Shown here: in pieces, positions 24,001 through 36,109 of the stretch
How the letters are laid out: each line of letters starts with the position of its first letter
Position numbering within the stretch: position 1 is the stretch's first letter
Assembly: GCA_963920765.1 (NCBI GenBank)
Contig: OY987242.1
Location: 870,501 to 934,500, forward strand
DNA from: Ulota crispa
Taxonomy: Eukaryota > Streptophyta > Bryopsida > Orthotrichales > Orthotrichaceae
Length of the DNA stretch: 64,000 bases
Direction: 5' to 3'
The notes under the pieces: model-generated
Databases searched by the model: none
What the model saw: only the letters and a program-made list of their open reading frames with translations
Told to the model about the DNA's origin: nothing
Position numbers and translations under genes: made by a program

Positions 24001-24157
24001 TGTAACGTGCGACTGTTGTTCTTTGCAAGCAAGAGATTGTTCGGTCATTGCAGCAATCATTTAGTGAAGTAGACTTAAACCTAATTTATTTTGCAGGGAT
24101 CCGAGGAGGGGGCTGGGCGGTCACCCTGATTTGGAACACTTTTCCTCCGACTTCTAG
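21011..24157 (+). CDS. Proteasome inhibitor PI31-like protein (PSMF1 family)
   Basis: Nine exons with unbroken phase: 21011-21167, 21553-21742, 21928-22074, 22277-22366, 22517-22594, 22963-22997, 23136-23205, 23516-23593, 24097-24157; 301 residues, the usual length. The N-terminal FP domain (residues 1-150) starts MSTAGPVLGVIRASRPSF, followed by DRAAFAVHATFLSAGYSLVA, VGIEGWDEMNGAYAFRY and NLEGLVTLVNSSILGKL. The C-terminal half is Gly/Pro-rich and disordered (GGPGFSYPQVPGF, DPRWGPVGVPRPGQ, RFDPYGPPGVPGFEP) and ends HPDLEHFSSDF, the conserved tail. PI31 binds 20S proteasomes, and in animals and plants acts as a transport adaptor or modulator. An upstream CAGCAGCAACAG-rich segment (20970-21010) is 5' UTR. 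Acceptor and donor signals are canonical. Confidence 0.95.
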
Positions 24158-26141
24158 ATGGTACTTTGTACAAAGCGAAACAAATACTCGTCAAGGGCAT
24201 GGTTTTATTTGGCGTCCTTTGTCATGTTATCCTTAAGTGGCATGATATTTTTGCAGTGATTGAGGCTTGAGGTTTTCTGTACTGAAGGAGAGAATTTTTT
24301 TGTCATGCACAACATGGCAGGCATGCAAGCGAAGATGGAATCATTGCAGCCTGTCTTTCTTTTTTGGTTTATCTGTGATAATCGTAGATGGATATTGACC
24401 TCTTGAAGGCTCCGTAGTTTCAGTTTTATTATATCCAGTAAAGATCCAAGCGAAGCTATTTAGATCTGATATCTGTAATTAAGTTACTGTAGTGATTGTA
24501 CAGCTTCATCGTATGTGAAGACTTCAACTCTTTTCGTCACTTTTACATGTTACGAGTAAATTGATTCGGTTCATGAAGCCGATAGTTCCCTGAATATTTC
24601 AGCAGTTAAGCCTTATCTACATTAGTTCTTTGCCAGTGCTCGAAGATGAATTGAACATTGCTATAGTTACAGCTATGTCTCCATGAGAAGTCTTTAAATA
24701 TCAAGTCTTTGTTGAATGAAATTTGGATTGTTGTGGGCGATCGCCCAGGTGAGAATCAAGCTGGCTCCTCAATATTATTAGAATATAGTATATACCAGTA
24801 TGGTGACATCTTTAGTTCCTCCTCATCCTTGAAATTTTTTTAGAAGAATTTAGATTCCTTATGGACACAAGATTCAAGTCATGACAATCTTTGCGTGGTC
24901 GTAACCTTGGTTGTTTGGAACTATTCTAGTTTGATGTTATTGGCATCTGTAATTATTGATGTATTTCTTCAATCGTGAGTAGAAAAGGGTGAACGACATG
25001 AATCAGTCCACTGCATGGTAATAGGACGATAGAACAACTTTGGAAGTTATTGGTCATTTGTTGTTGTATGGAAGATTTCGATATTGAATTTTGAGTTACA
25101 TATACAAATCAACTCTTCTTAGTGAGTTACATCCTAGTTTATATTTTTCAGAGAAAGTCGTTGTAATGGATAAATAATTGTAGTACCTTACATATGGTTA
25201 TGTTTGTGTTAAATAGTTTCTTTGTCACTTTCAAGGATACTTTTCGAGCTATAAAAGCCATGATACTGGATTTGTCTTACCTCCAAGTTAAGTAGTACTA
25301 TTCGAATGTAGTAACTTATTGAGAAACCACATCTTACTTGTGAGCCAAGTGAGAAACCATACAACAGAAGTGGTGTTTAATTAACACAAGAATCAAGGAA
25401 GTTTTTGAATAAACAAGAAATGCATCATTATGCATTGCTTGGGGACTAGCCTCTTCTAGTATTGACCATGCAGAAGGGAGCCTTAAGACAAACAAACCGA
25501 CATAATTCAGAGTTCCAACTATCTATACACAATGAAGTAGCTAGCGAGTAATTGTTAATCTAATGTAGCTAAATATCCAAATGTGGTTTACTCTAATTCA
25601 AATGTATGTGAGTTTTCTTTAGTAAAAGCATGAAGGATAATCCAATTTGGTATTTAAAAGAAAAAATAGTTCATTTTTGGAGGTACCTTCAAGTCTACCA
25701 TTTAAAATCTGAATTTTTAAAACTTAATAATTATTTGTACAATATAGTCAAAGTATTGGTATTTAAACATTCGCTATCAAGAACGTCAACCAAACAAAAG
25801 GATAGTCCTGATGGAGGACGCTACTTTAGTGATTTACATCCACATTTCAGCTTACAACCACCATCCTTTATATATACCATGAAAGAAGCCCAACTCCGTC
25901 CCATTCACTTTTCTCCTTCTAAAGTGTGGTTAATCCTCTGTATGAAAGATAAACGAAGAAAGAGATAAAATGCCACCACGTAAAAGCCCACTGCACACAA
26001 ATACATACATACAAATACGGTTTTCTGTTCAAGTGATTCACAGCTGATATAAATGGTGTGGACTATACAAATCTCTTACAAAGACTACAACCGGGCCTTG
26101 GGAGTCTAATTAGTGTACAATTGTTCATCAGAGCTCTCTCA
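24158..26141. other. PI31 3' UTR and intergenic DNA
   Basis: About 2 kb of AT-rich DNA between a plus-strand stop and the SEIPIN stop on the minus strand. The 25630-25968 frame (112 codons, Lys/Phe/Leu-rich) has AT-driven composition and no motif; I do not call it a gene. Confidence 0.45.
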
Positions 26142-29100
26142 TCAATCAGACTTGAAGGGTTTTGGGTCCAGAACCTCCGTTACTTTGCGTATGCTGTCGG
26201 TGGCACCATCCACCAGCGTCTCTCCCAAACTCATCACAGACTCCTCCACAGCTTCTATCTTGCCACCCACGTAGTTCAGAGTTTGCAAGTGTGGTACATT
26301 CCAGCTGCTAGAAGCGTCTGAGCTCATACCTACGTTGGCTGGGGTTGGAAGTCGACGCAATCTCGGACCAGATATGGTGCTAGTGGATTGAGCACTGCCA
26401 AGGAGAAGCTCCCGCTCCTTCTCTGGGTCCCTTAAAGGTCGAGCAGTAGGCAGTTCATCGGAGAAGTTTACACGGCGGCCAGGTTTACCAGCCCTCTTTG
26501 CAACTGTTTCTCTGACTATAACTTCTGGTCCTCCGAAGTTTTCTGTTATACCCTGAAGGAGCTTTGATGGGAGCAGCACTTGGTGGCAGCAACAGAGGAC
26601 AACCATGACCTCAAACATGAAGAGACTAAGACCATTCCAAACGTAAAAGGTCCATTTCCATCTTCGCAGGATGTCCTTTGCCCAGGGTAGCACTGACACG
26701 ACTTGCGCCTCAGCAGAATAGACTTGCGGTAGGCCCTGTCCACTTGGATACCCTGCTTTGGGTTCTACTCTAAATCTCACCATAGCCGTTGGAGTTTTCA
26801 GCTCCTCCTCGTTCTCGAACAATCGGAGACCCAGCGTCTGCGACTGCCTTGATATTCCCATCAGCAAGGGAACTCCGAGGATCACCTGCTTGGCGTACCG
26901 TATGGACGCGCTTTGAAAATACAACATGCACGGCCAGCTTGTTCGTTTCAAGACTTGGCCTCTCACTGACAATAACTCGGCAGATACCTGTAAGCCACCA
27001 AAAATCGTTATGAGGCACAAGCCATTGACCTTTGCTATTTAGAATTAGAAATTCAGTATCCCTAAGTGAATCCATAAGAGATGCATCTCAAGAGCTGCAC
27101 AGGTCTTTATTGACATAACACGACATCTACGCCTTGATTAACACAAAAATCGTCTTTTTATGGTTTACCTTGTTATATTTGATTTTGAATGTACAAGAAT
27201 GATCATGATGAGCGGGCACTTGTACAAAAGGCTACTTCGTGACAAGCTACAATATTTAAGATAACAAGATATTTTTCAAGGTTTCAAGCTACCACTTTGT
27301 CATCAAATGCGTCATAAATGCGATAGATAATTTTAGACCTGTAATCTCTCACCCATGATTGCACATGATATTGGTTCAAGTTTCAAGCGGGTTTTTCAAC
27401 TACAAAGTGGCCCTAAGCTCGGTCAGCTGAAAATGCTAGAAGATGGCATCAGGGAGAGATAGAAATGCAAACCTGAAACATGCCAAGCTCGAGGTTGTAA
27501 TGAGACTCCGGGAGAGTGAGGAAGATTGTAACCTGCAACTTGTGTGAAGAAGGTATCACACGGGTTCGTAACACTCTATCGGGGAATACATTATCCTTAA
27601 CCTTAGCTAGAACGTTAGGAGGCAGAAGAAACATAGTTGCGCTTGGATGCACCTGGAAAATATAGACCATTCATTGTGAGTGCCAGAGTAGCAAAACCTT
27701 AAAATATAACTAGAAACTTGCAACAGAAATTTAGGAAAAACCAAAAACTTCTGTTATCGTTAAACCCAGCTATATCGCCACTCAACGTCTCTCAGGCTCT
27801 CACAACGAAGATTGAAGCCAATTAAAGGAAGGCGATAATAAAAGACCTAATCCCATCTCCTATACTGGCCCCTACCAATAAATAGTAACTCATCTATGCA
27901 TACGCTGGATTCCTTCAACTGCGGCGGGGTACTTGGTTGTACGTGCACAATTTAAATAGAGCGAATGCATTAGAATTGTAAGAAAAAAGTGGTGTGAGCA
28001 TGACTTGGTTAAATGTCTATGGACACAGACCTTCATTTAGAAATGGGATTATCTACTGTAACTTATAGCGGATTCCACTCTCTCAACTTGAAATTGTATA
28101 TGAAATTCACATATAGTGCCAACATGTTCGGCTCTTGCACTCAAAATGATGTCTCCACAGCTTTATACTGGTCTCCCAAAAATCACAGTTATAGTTGTTT
28201 GAAATGCTTAAAATGACGCAAACAGAATCCTTATCTTTTTACTTAAAGTAGACTGACAGCAAAGCAACACATTCCCTTCCAGTGCCCACACCTCTTACAG
28301 TGGACATCCGCATTGTTCATAACAAAGCCAAGCTCGTACCTGCCTGTAGTCGAAATGCAGGACCTCTCGAAATTCCACGGGCTCCTCAATAATCCTCCGA
28401 ACGAGAAACAAATCCAGAAACATGGCCGGCAAGAGGAGAGACCCCAAAATGAACATGACATAAGCTGCGGCGAGACAACCGAAGCCCAGCTTCTTCGTCG
28501 TCCGTCTCAACATCGGCCCCGCTTGAGTAACACCCTTGGACACCAGAGGTTTGACTTGCGTGGCAAGCGCATAACCATCCACAGCAGTCGCCACGGCTGC
28601 ATTCGTGGCCATCACGGACGCCCGAAACGGAAACGTGAACGCCGCAAGGCTGAAACTCACAAGCCAAAGCGAAATCGAGGCCATCTGCACTATGAGCTTC
28701 ACTTGAAACGCAATGATTTCGATAGCAACTCCAACGGGCCACGCCAGAAGTTGACTAGTTACTTCTGGAAGTGCCTCGTCTTCCATTCCGGGTAACGTGT
28801 ACACCCGCTTCGAGCCCAAATTCGTGGTTTTCACGGGAGTGTACACAAAATCGTGTACGACAGAGCTTGAAGCCGCGTCTTCTTCTTCTTCAACTCTCAG
28901 CCAATCGTCCGGCAACTCTTGAATGGCGTATTCCCCCTCCCGAACCCTGTCGTGGTCGTTAACTACAGACCCTAAGTCGGACTCTCCCTCGATGTCCGAT
29001 AAGAGCGTCTCCGCTTCCTCTTCATTCAGCACGGCTCCCTCTTCACGTAACAATCCGTCACTATCCACCAATTCCGCCCGTGAGTTCTCCAAATTCTCCA

Positions 29101-29446
29101 AATTCTCCAAGATCTCCTGTTCAAGCAAATCGTCCTCTCTATCGCAAACCTCATGCCCTAATTCCACCAACTCCAGAATCTCCCCGTCGTCGTCGTCGTC
29201 CTGCCCCTTCACAATAGCATCGTCGGAAAAGTCCCGCAATCCACTGTCTCTGCTCGAAGGCTCACGAATCGATGGAGTCTGCGTGGCGTCGTTGTCCGAG
29301 TCCGAGTCGCAGACGGACGGCCAGACGTGCGAAGAAGACGATGCGAGCACGTCTCGGACGGGCAGAGGAGGCGCCGAGGGCCTGTCGTCGCTTGCGCCAT
29401 CGTCGTCGTCGTCGAGAGCGACCGGGTGCACAGCTGAGGAGGCCAT
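26142..29446 (-). CDS. SEIPIN-like lipid-droplet biogenesis protein with long acidic N-terminus
   Basis: Three exons, minus strand: 29446-28340, 27652-27473, 26987-26142; 710 residues. Residues 1-235 are acidic and Ser-rich (DDDDDGASDDRPS, EILENLENLENS, RVEEEEDAASS), probably disordered and cytosolic. Hydrophobic stretches around residues 255-300 and LGFGCLAAAYVMFILGSLLL (about 330-350) lead into the seipin domain: EPVEFREVLHFDY, then VHPSATMFLLPPNVLAKVKD, LPESHYNLELGMFQVSAELL, MLYFQSASIRYAKQVILG, FRVEPKAG and YSAEAQVVSVLPWAKDILRR. The second membrane span is TFYVWNGLSLFMFEVMVVL (about 542-560). The C-tail carries RRVNFSDELPTARPLRDPEKE. Seipins form ER rings at lipid-droplet contact sites. 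The long N-terminus resembles plant SEIPIN2/3 rather than SEIPIN1. The window contains no other lipid-droplet gene. Confidence 0.93.
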
Positions 29447-29697
29447 CACGGGACGAGCAGGCACGGAAAAGAGACGAGCAGCACTGGGGGATGCAACAAG
29501 AGCAGGCAAAATGATTAGGCTCCAGAAACTCGAAACCCTAAATTGAATGAGCTGAAACGAAGAGGAAGTGGAGTCGGGGTTGGGAGGTGACCGACTCTCT
29601 CATGACACTAGGCGATGTTTACAATTACTTCTTGGAAACTCCGCTTGGATTCAGGTGGGATTTGTTTACTTCTTTTTTTTTTGTTTTTTTCATTTGA
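29447..29697. promoter_or_regulatory. SEIPIN upstream region
   Basis: The frame is open upstream of the chosen ATG without another ATG, so this holds the 5' UTR and proximal promoter. A T-rich run lies at about 29670-29690. Confidence 0.4.
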
Positions 29698-30105
29698 CGT
29701 AAGGTAGGCGCTCCCATAAGCGTGGGAATAAGGGTTTTGGAGTAGGTAAAACAATTGACTAATTTTGAAAAAATACTGTAAGTTAGAAAGTGGAAATCAA
29801 AAATATTGGTATCAATTTCAAGGTTTTAATTGCAGGCATTTGTTCACAAAGATTTTTTAAAGTCCAAAATCACTGAAATTGTAAGAATCATGTGTAAGAA
29901 ATGCTAAAAACAAGGCTTGTTGGTTTTTAAATAGTGAGATGGGTACTCAAAACCTCATGCTAGTCACCCACAACCATCACTTCATCACCCATAACCATCC
30001 TTTAGTCACCCACAACCATTCACTTTTTTATTAATTAGCTCGTGCCACTGTCAAGTGACGGCCATGGGGACATAGTGCTTATGGATGCTACTACCTTATA
30101 GGGTT
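29698..30105. mobile_element. MITE with CTCCCATAAGCGTGG end
   Basis: Begins GTAAGGTAGGCGCTCCCATAAG and ends GCTTATGGATGCTACTACCTTA, an imperfect inverted pair. The interior contains GGGTTTTGGAGTAGGTAAAA and a run of CACCCA(C/T)AACCATCA units. Related copies lie at 36110-37440 and 39240-39600. Confidence 0.75.
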
Positions 30106-30177
30106 AAGCCCCGGAACGAGTGCGTTTCAGGGCAAGCCCGAGGCCGTTTAATACCTTGGGACATGAGAGTTCATGAC

Positions 30178-30825
30178 TTAACCCCTAAATAACCAAAGCA
30201 CCACATTTTGGTGCCAACAATACTTTGAAGTTCAATAAAACCTAACTAAGCTACTACTTCTACTATTTAGTATTTCAGAATTATTCTTTTTGAAGTCTAG
30301 TTTTAGCATCAAAAACTCAATTTTGAAAAGTATTGATTGTGAATTTCTTTATTCAAGACTTTGTGCAAGGGTGTCCATTGCAATCTTGACTTTTTTATTG
30401 TTGAAAGCTCATGAAAATGAGCTTCAAATACACTAGATCTTTGAGAAAAAATCACACTAGAAATTCACTTTAAAAATTTGTAAAAGAGATTTTGAAAATC
30501 CGTAAATGGATTGGAGTCATGTATGTTATGTCTTTTAACCTCATATATTTTTGGTGACCAACAATTTAAATTTGACATGTGAAAAGAGGATTGAAAGACT
30601 TGAAGTCATTTTTGGCAATTTTAATACCCTCTTGATCAAACATTATAATCTTTCAGTGGTATTGTTGTGTTTTCTTTTCCTAGGTGATGTTTAACATATG
30701 TAGCTTGAATATGTATAGTTACAATTTAAACAAAATTGATAGAACTTATCAAAATGTTGGCTTTTTGTTCAATTTAGAGCAAATGTCTAGAAGCACAAAA
30801 AAGGCCCTAGGCATTTTGGGGTTAA
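30178..30825. mobile_element. TTAA element, CCCCTAAATAACC subfamily
   Basis: Starts TTAA-CCCCTAAATAACCAAAG and ends TAGGCATTTTGGGG-TTAA, 648 bp, no coding frame. Its subterminal GCACCACATTTTGGTGCC is a short palindrome also seen in the 16390 element and near 50510. Confidence 0.75.
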
Positions 30826-30854
30826 ACCAGCGTTAAGCCCTCCCCAACAATCTC

Positions 30855-31130
30855 CCAATGTGTTCCTGTCCCCTACGCTCCCGACACATTCTTGTCCCCT
30901 ACGCTCCCAACATGTTCCTGACCCCTACACGTTCCTATCCCCTATGCATTCTTGTCCCCTATGCTCCCAACACATTCATGTCCCCTACGCTCCCAAAGCA
31001 TTCATGTCCCCTATGCTCCCAACGCGTTCTTGTCCCCTACGCTCCCGACGAGTTCCTGTCCCCTACGCTCCCAACGCATTCATGTCCCCTACGCTCCCAA
31101 CGCGCTCCTCTCCCCTACTCGTTCCCTTCC
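30855..31130. repeat. 26-bp minisatellite, about 10 units
   Basis: Tandem units of the type GTTCTTGTCCCCTACGCTCC plus CAACGC, with consecutive GTTC starts at 31026 and 31052 giving a 26-bp period. Units vary in the first few bases (CATTCATG, GTTCCTG, CGTTCTTG) and one region near 30920-30960 has shortened units. The plus strand is strongly C/T-rich. Because 26 is not a multiple of 3, all three plus frames stay open and give Pro/Ser-rich peptides, which I treat as an artefact. Confidence 0.9.
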
Positions 31131-32855
31131 ATGCATTAGTGGTGCAATGCACTATGAAGTTTATAATGGTGCACTGCACCATTAAGTCTTTTTTTCTGCT
31201 ATATTAAACGCGCTCATTTGTATGGTGGAAATTGCTAGAGGGCTTAACGTTTTCATTTCTAAGGACATATGGTTTCTCTTACAAGAAGTTCAAAACGTTC
31301 TCCAGCAACCATTCTCTAAAATTCACAGTGGCATCTACAAAGTAGAATACTCTTCAAAAAATATTTGTAACGGATGGAAGGGGCTACTTCCTGAGCATAA
31401 CTTTGGGAGCCGTGAGCCATGAGCCTAGATTTTGTGAGCTCTGAGATAATTTTTGCTGAAAATCATGGAATTTTTTCAAAACAAACCAAGAACTTTAAGA
31501 AAAGAAGTCATTAACAATTAAAAATATGAAGTCTAAAATCCAATTACCCTAAGACCGTGTAAGTACAGGACCTATGACCATGGATGGAAAGCAGGATTAT
31601 TTCAAAGTGGATAGAGTTTCATTCATTGTACTACCTACAATTGATGATAAGGATTAATGAGTGGGGGTGTTTGGAGAGTCCATTGCATGCAAGGAGCATA
31701 GAAATTGAAATTGGAAAACTAAAAGTTCTATTAGACCGAATAGAATGTCAGCCAATTTGAAAGACATAACTGTAAACAAGCTTTAAATGTAGAACTAGTG
31801 ATACAGAATGACGATGCAATAATGCTTGTTTACAAAATAAAAACCAATATCAAATGCATGAACAGATGAATTAATTTGTCAACAAGTCTACGTACATATT
31901 TAAATAATTGAAATGATGAAACTTGTAGTACTCCAAAGAATGAACGTTGTAATTTTGAATGTAATTTGGTGTTCAAAAATAAAATGGATCAGACACTAAT
32001 GTAGAGAAGACAAATTAGGGTGCATAGAAAAACTTCAAGGTTACTCAGTAACTATGAATTGGAATACAATAGAAGAATAATATACTCAAAACCATAGTAT
32101 CAAAATTGGTCTTAATGCAAGAAAGATTTTTGTAGTTAATTACAACAATAAGTTCATGAAAACTTCACAAAATCTGATGAGGGTCTGCCAAAGCTTAAGG
32201 TCGCTATCACTGAAAATTCTTTGGCAGCACACACTTGACTTTAGAAAAATTGAATGATGGAGCATGGATGAAGAGGTGTACATCCGGATCTAGTTTGCAA
32301 ATAACCAAGAACACAAAGTACAAGTGCTTGCAGTATGTAAATTGCCCACGCCTTCCAAATGCCTTTGGGAGCATCTATGTGAAGTAAGGACAAGAGCAAT
32401 AAGGAAAAGAACCAATTGTGAGTATATAGTTCTGAGTCTTAGACTTGGATTTGAAATCAAATGGTATAATACATCCAAATCCTGAATGCGGAACCAAAGT
32501 AACTTGACGGATGTGACCAACTACAATGTGAGCTCAAGCATAGTTGTTTGATTGTTTGGTCAAACACCCTTTCATACTGCGCCGCGCAGCTTTACCAGAG
32601 CAAACTTTAGGATATTCATCAAGCAAATCTGGAACATGAAATGATAAACTCATATTTGAAATGTCTACAAATCTACATATACAAACAATAGAACAATGGA
32701 ATTAGCAATGATTATCAAGCAAAAGAAAACAACGGCTGTTCAAAGCTAAGAAACAAAACAAGGTGATGAACAATATCTAAACACATCTCATTTGACTGAG
32801 ATGTCAGTATTGATCTACTTCCCAAAAGAAGAAGACTTCACATAAGCCGTAATTC

Positions 32856-33152
32856 CTATGAAATGGGAAAGAAAGCCAAACTCCCATATCTTAATCCGCC
32901 AGGCTTCAATGTATTTAGCCACCCGAGAAGCTTCTCTGTGACATTGAAATCAATGTTGATGTTGTCCTCCAAAACAACTATTGAAATAGCTCCGTTGCGG
33001 CATCCTGTAGCTGCAAGCTTGCAACCAAAAAAACCACCAAAGATAAGAAATAACATAAGAGCCCTAGCGGAAATACATACATGAAGCAGACAAAGAGATA
33101 CTATAATAATAAGAAATCCTGACTTCATTAAAAGGGAATGCAAGAAAAACAA
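32856..33152 (-). CDS. Unrecognised 98-codon ORF in left arm
   Basis: Its first half is a hydrophobic, signal-like stretch (GFLIIIVSLCLLHVCIS); the second half reads NGAISIVVLEDNINIDFN and LKPGGLRYGSLAFFPIS. A splice acceptor (GCTTGCAG) sits inside, so the second half may be a terminal exon taken from a host gene. LKPGG recalls class I methyltransferases, but that is too little to assign. It has an identical mirror copy at 47481-47777. Confidence 0.3.
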   Translation of the reverse strand: MFFLHSLLMKSGFLIIIVSLCLLHVCISARALMLFLIFGGFFGCKLAATGCRNGAISIVVLEDNINIDFNVTEKLLGWLNTLKPGGLRYGSLAFFPIS

Positions 33153-33885
33153 AATTTAGGCAATGGCCAAGGGACCCAAAAGCCTCATGTTGGCATCGAG
33201 AGTCACAATAGTGATCGCAATTAGTAGTGAAAGGTTGGTTGCACGAGCAAAATATTCTAGAAATCTAAAGCAACATTAAGGCAACCGATCGTTGGAAAGC
33301 AACAAATCACGGCTGAGAAACTGCTGAGCGTGGCATCAGCACTCCTCTTCGCAACCAGCCAAATGGTGGAGGTTGCGACACCAAGCGCTTGACCTTTGGC
33401 ACCAAAGGGAATAGGAGCCTACCAAAATTTGACACCTTCCAAGACAAAGATCAAAGTTCTCATGTATTCCTAACTACAAAAACAAAGACAAGAATTGACA
33501 ATTGTTGGGTAAAGTGACGGCGGCTTGATTTGGTTGCCGACATGTGCAGCACATTAAGGCAGCTCTTGTTTGACATTTGGCGCCGAAGGCAAGAAGACCT
33601 GGCTTGAAATCATCAATAGGAAGTTTGCATTTTTTTATTGGCAAAGATGTAAAAAAAGATTATTCTAATGATCATCCATTTTAAACTGAGCCTTTGGCAC
33701 TGACATAAGGTTTTCAAAATAAACAAACAAATAAATAAAAAAGAAAAGTAAATCTAAAGTCGTTAAAATAGTGAGAAGCAAGAAGCAAAGGGAGCAAGAG
33801 TTGGGGAACTTGGGGGCCCTTGAAATAAGAAAATACCGGAGTCTTATCGGATACTTGGACCATACAAAATGATATTAATATCCCC

Positions 33886-35669
33886 TTAACCCTTTAACGA
33901 CCACACCCGTTTTCACAACATCCACTGAAAATAGGAGTTGTAAGCAGGGTCCAAGAAATATTTCAAAAATTTTAGCTAAAAGCCGATTACTCAAGAGTAT
34001 GTTTGGCTGAACATTGTTTGAGATTGGTTTTTGCCTTTTTGCACATAGGGAAAGTGGTCAATTTCCTTTGGTACCAAATTTTAAGCGGCTAAATTTCCTT
34101 TTGTCTTATGTACAGATCGGCTGATTTTTCTTTCATGTGGGATATGAATCAACTAAATTTCCTTCTATATTTGACTTAAATCAACCAAAATCCTCAAAAG
34201 ATTTCAAAAATAACAAAGACATATACATACATAATATCTATAAACAATGTAATGTCTATAGCAAACGTTAAACCTAGAAACTCTTCATTAGTTGAGGAAA
34301 AGATACTCAGCTTTACTAATGTACAAAGCTCACATTTGCAATTTAAAAAAATCCTACTTGCTGGAAGAGAGAAATAGAGAGATTACTTGCTGGCACTTAT
34401 TTGCAAATGGTATCATGAATAGGCTAAAATGGAATCACCTAGTGGTTTAAAGGCAGGAATAGGTCAAGAGCCTTTGCAACTCTAGGCTCCAGTGGCTGGC
34501 CTTAAAGTGTTGAACTTATACTACCATTGATGATTAGCTATCCTTGATTTTGTCAACTAAAATCTGGACATATCCTTTGAAGATCCTCTAATATCCGGTT
34601 TCTTGTATTTTCTTCCGGTCAATTTCCTACCCATCTTGAAAAAGAGCAGATAATTTTCCTTCATGTTTTTTTTTATTACCCGGTTAGTTTCTATCTTATT
34701 TTCATTGCCTTTGGTTTTACAACCTAACGACTTAAATTCGAATCGGCCAAATCTCAATCTAAGTCAGCTAATCTTACACTAGCGGTCGGTTCTTCCCGGA
34801 CCTTGGCTGTAAGCTTAGATTTGGAATTGACTCAAATATGGACCCATTTTCAATCATCCAACCGTACAAATGGGAAGTACACCTTGTTTATTGTAGAGCA
34901 CCAAAATTTCAGCTAGATCTACAATTGGAGGTGAAATATTATAATGATTGAGTGAGCCGTATGCGGAAAACCTCTTGTGTTTCATTCTTGTTTAGTTTTG
35001 AACGTTAACCTTTCATGCAAGCTTTGATTGAGAAGAGCCTTACATTTCTAGAAAGCAGGGTTTCCCACCTTTCCAACAAGACTAGTTTCACACAAAATAG
35101 ACAAAAACAGCAATCACAAGGTGTAGCTAAGTGGACAAAAAGGGTCGAAAAACCCACTTTCTTTGCTACCCTAAAACGGTTTTACAAGAAATTTGATAAT
35201 TATTTTGGAAAATCCAACTGGTGAAAACAATCAAGAATTGGTCTTAAATGTAGGATGACAAATTTTAAAGCCAAAATGAAAACAACATTTCAATAAATCT
35301 TCAAATACTACAATTATACTACTACCGTATATGAAAACAATACAAGCGTATTTCTTAAGCAATTTGAATTTTTTTAAGATTGTGCAATTGAAAGTTGACA
35401 TTCTTCTTGCATACTTGATGTATTGTGTTGTTGCTTTGATCCATCTTTGACAAAAAATGGATACGTATTTTGAAGCCATGTTGTATGAACACCATTATTT
35501 ATCAACTCACATACCCAATTGCATTGTTATTTTTTTAGATGGATGCAAAATTCTTGTGATCACATGCGTACTTCAAGACAAAATTCCAAATTATTGAGCG
35601 ATTTCAACCTACAAGCCAAAAACCACTCCCAGCGACCAAGATATGGTCGCGTGGTCCTTAAAGGGTTAA
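33886..35669. mobile_element. TTAA element, CCCTTTAACGACC subfamily (1.78 kb), left arm
   Basis: Starts TTAA-CCCTTTAACGACCACACC and ends GGTCGCGTGGTCCTTAAAGGG-TTAA. The largest of the TTAA elements, noncoding as far as I can see. The mirror copy is 44964-46747. One base differs between mirror copies: C at 34777 against A (T in mirror sense) at 45856. Confidence 0.75.
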
Positions 35670-36109
35670 AGGAGAGAATGTTCAGCCTGGTTCAGTCATA
35701 ATTGCTTTTAAAAGTTTGGCAATCTTCCTTTAGCAAATATGGAGCTGAACTGAGCCTTCGGCACCAAAGCTTGTTGTTTTTTATTCATGCACTCATGCTG
35801 CTAGATGCTCATTTGGCACCAAAGGCCCAAATCGGGTTTTCATTTTATCTTGGTTTTTTTCATTATTTTTTATCTTCCGATATTGAAGCTATGCCTTGGT
35901 CAGGCAGTACAGATGATTTTTTTTATAAATTTGAGTTTACTATTCGTCTCTCTTGACTGATTTGATCAAGGATCTAAATGATCCTAATATTAGCTTGTCA
36001 CTATGTTCCCAATTGCACTATTTCTAATCCAAGTAGATCTAGTTTAATTTCATGATCTTCAAGACTTTTTCTAGTCTTTTGGTGCCAAATGTTGAAAACA
36101 TGTGCAGTA

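Noticed and set aside
25630..25968. A 112-codon plus-strand frame
   Set aside because: AT-driven composition, no motif, no neighbouring exons.
30858..31207. Three overlapping Pro/Cys-rich proteins of 77-115 codons
   Set aside because: They are translations of the 26-bp minisatellite in all three frames.
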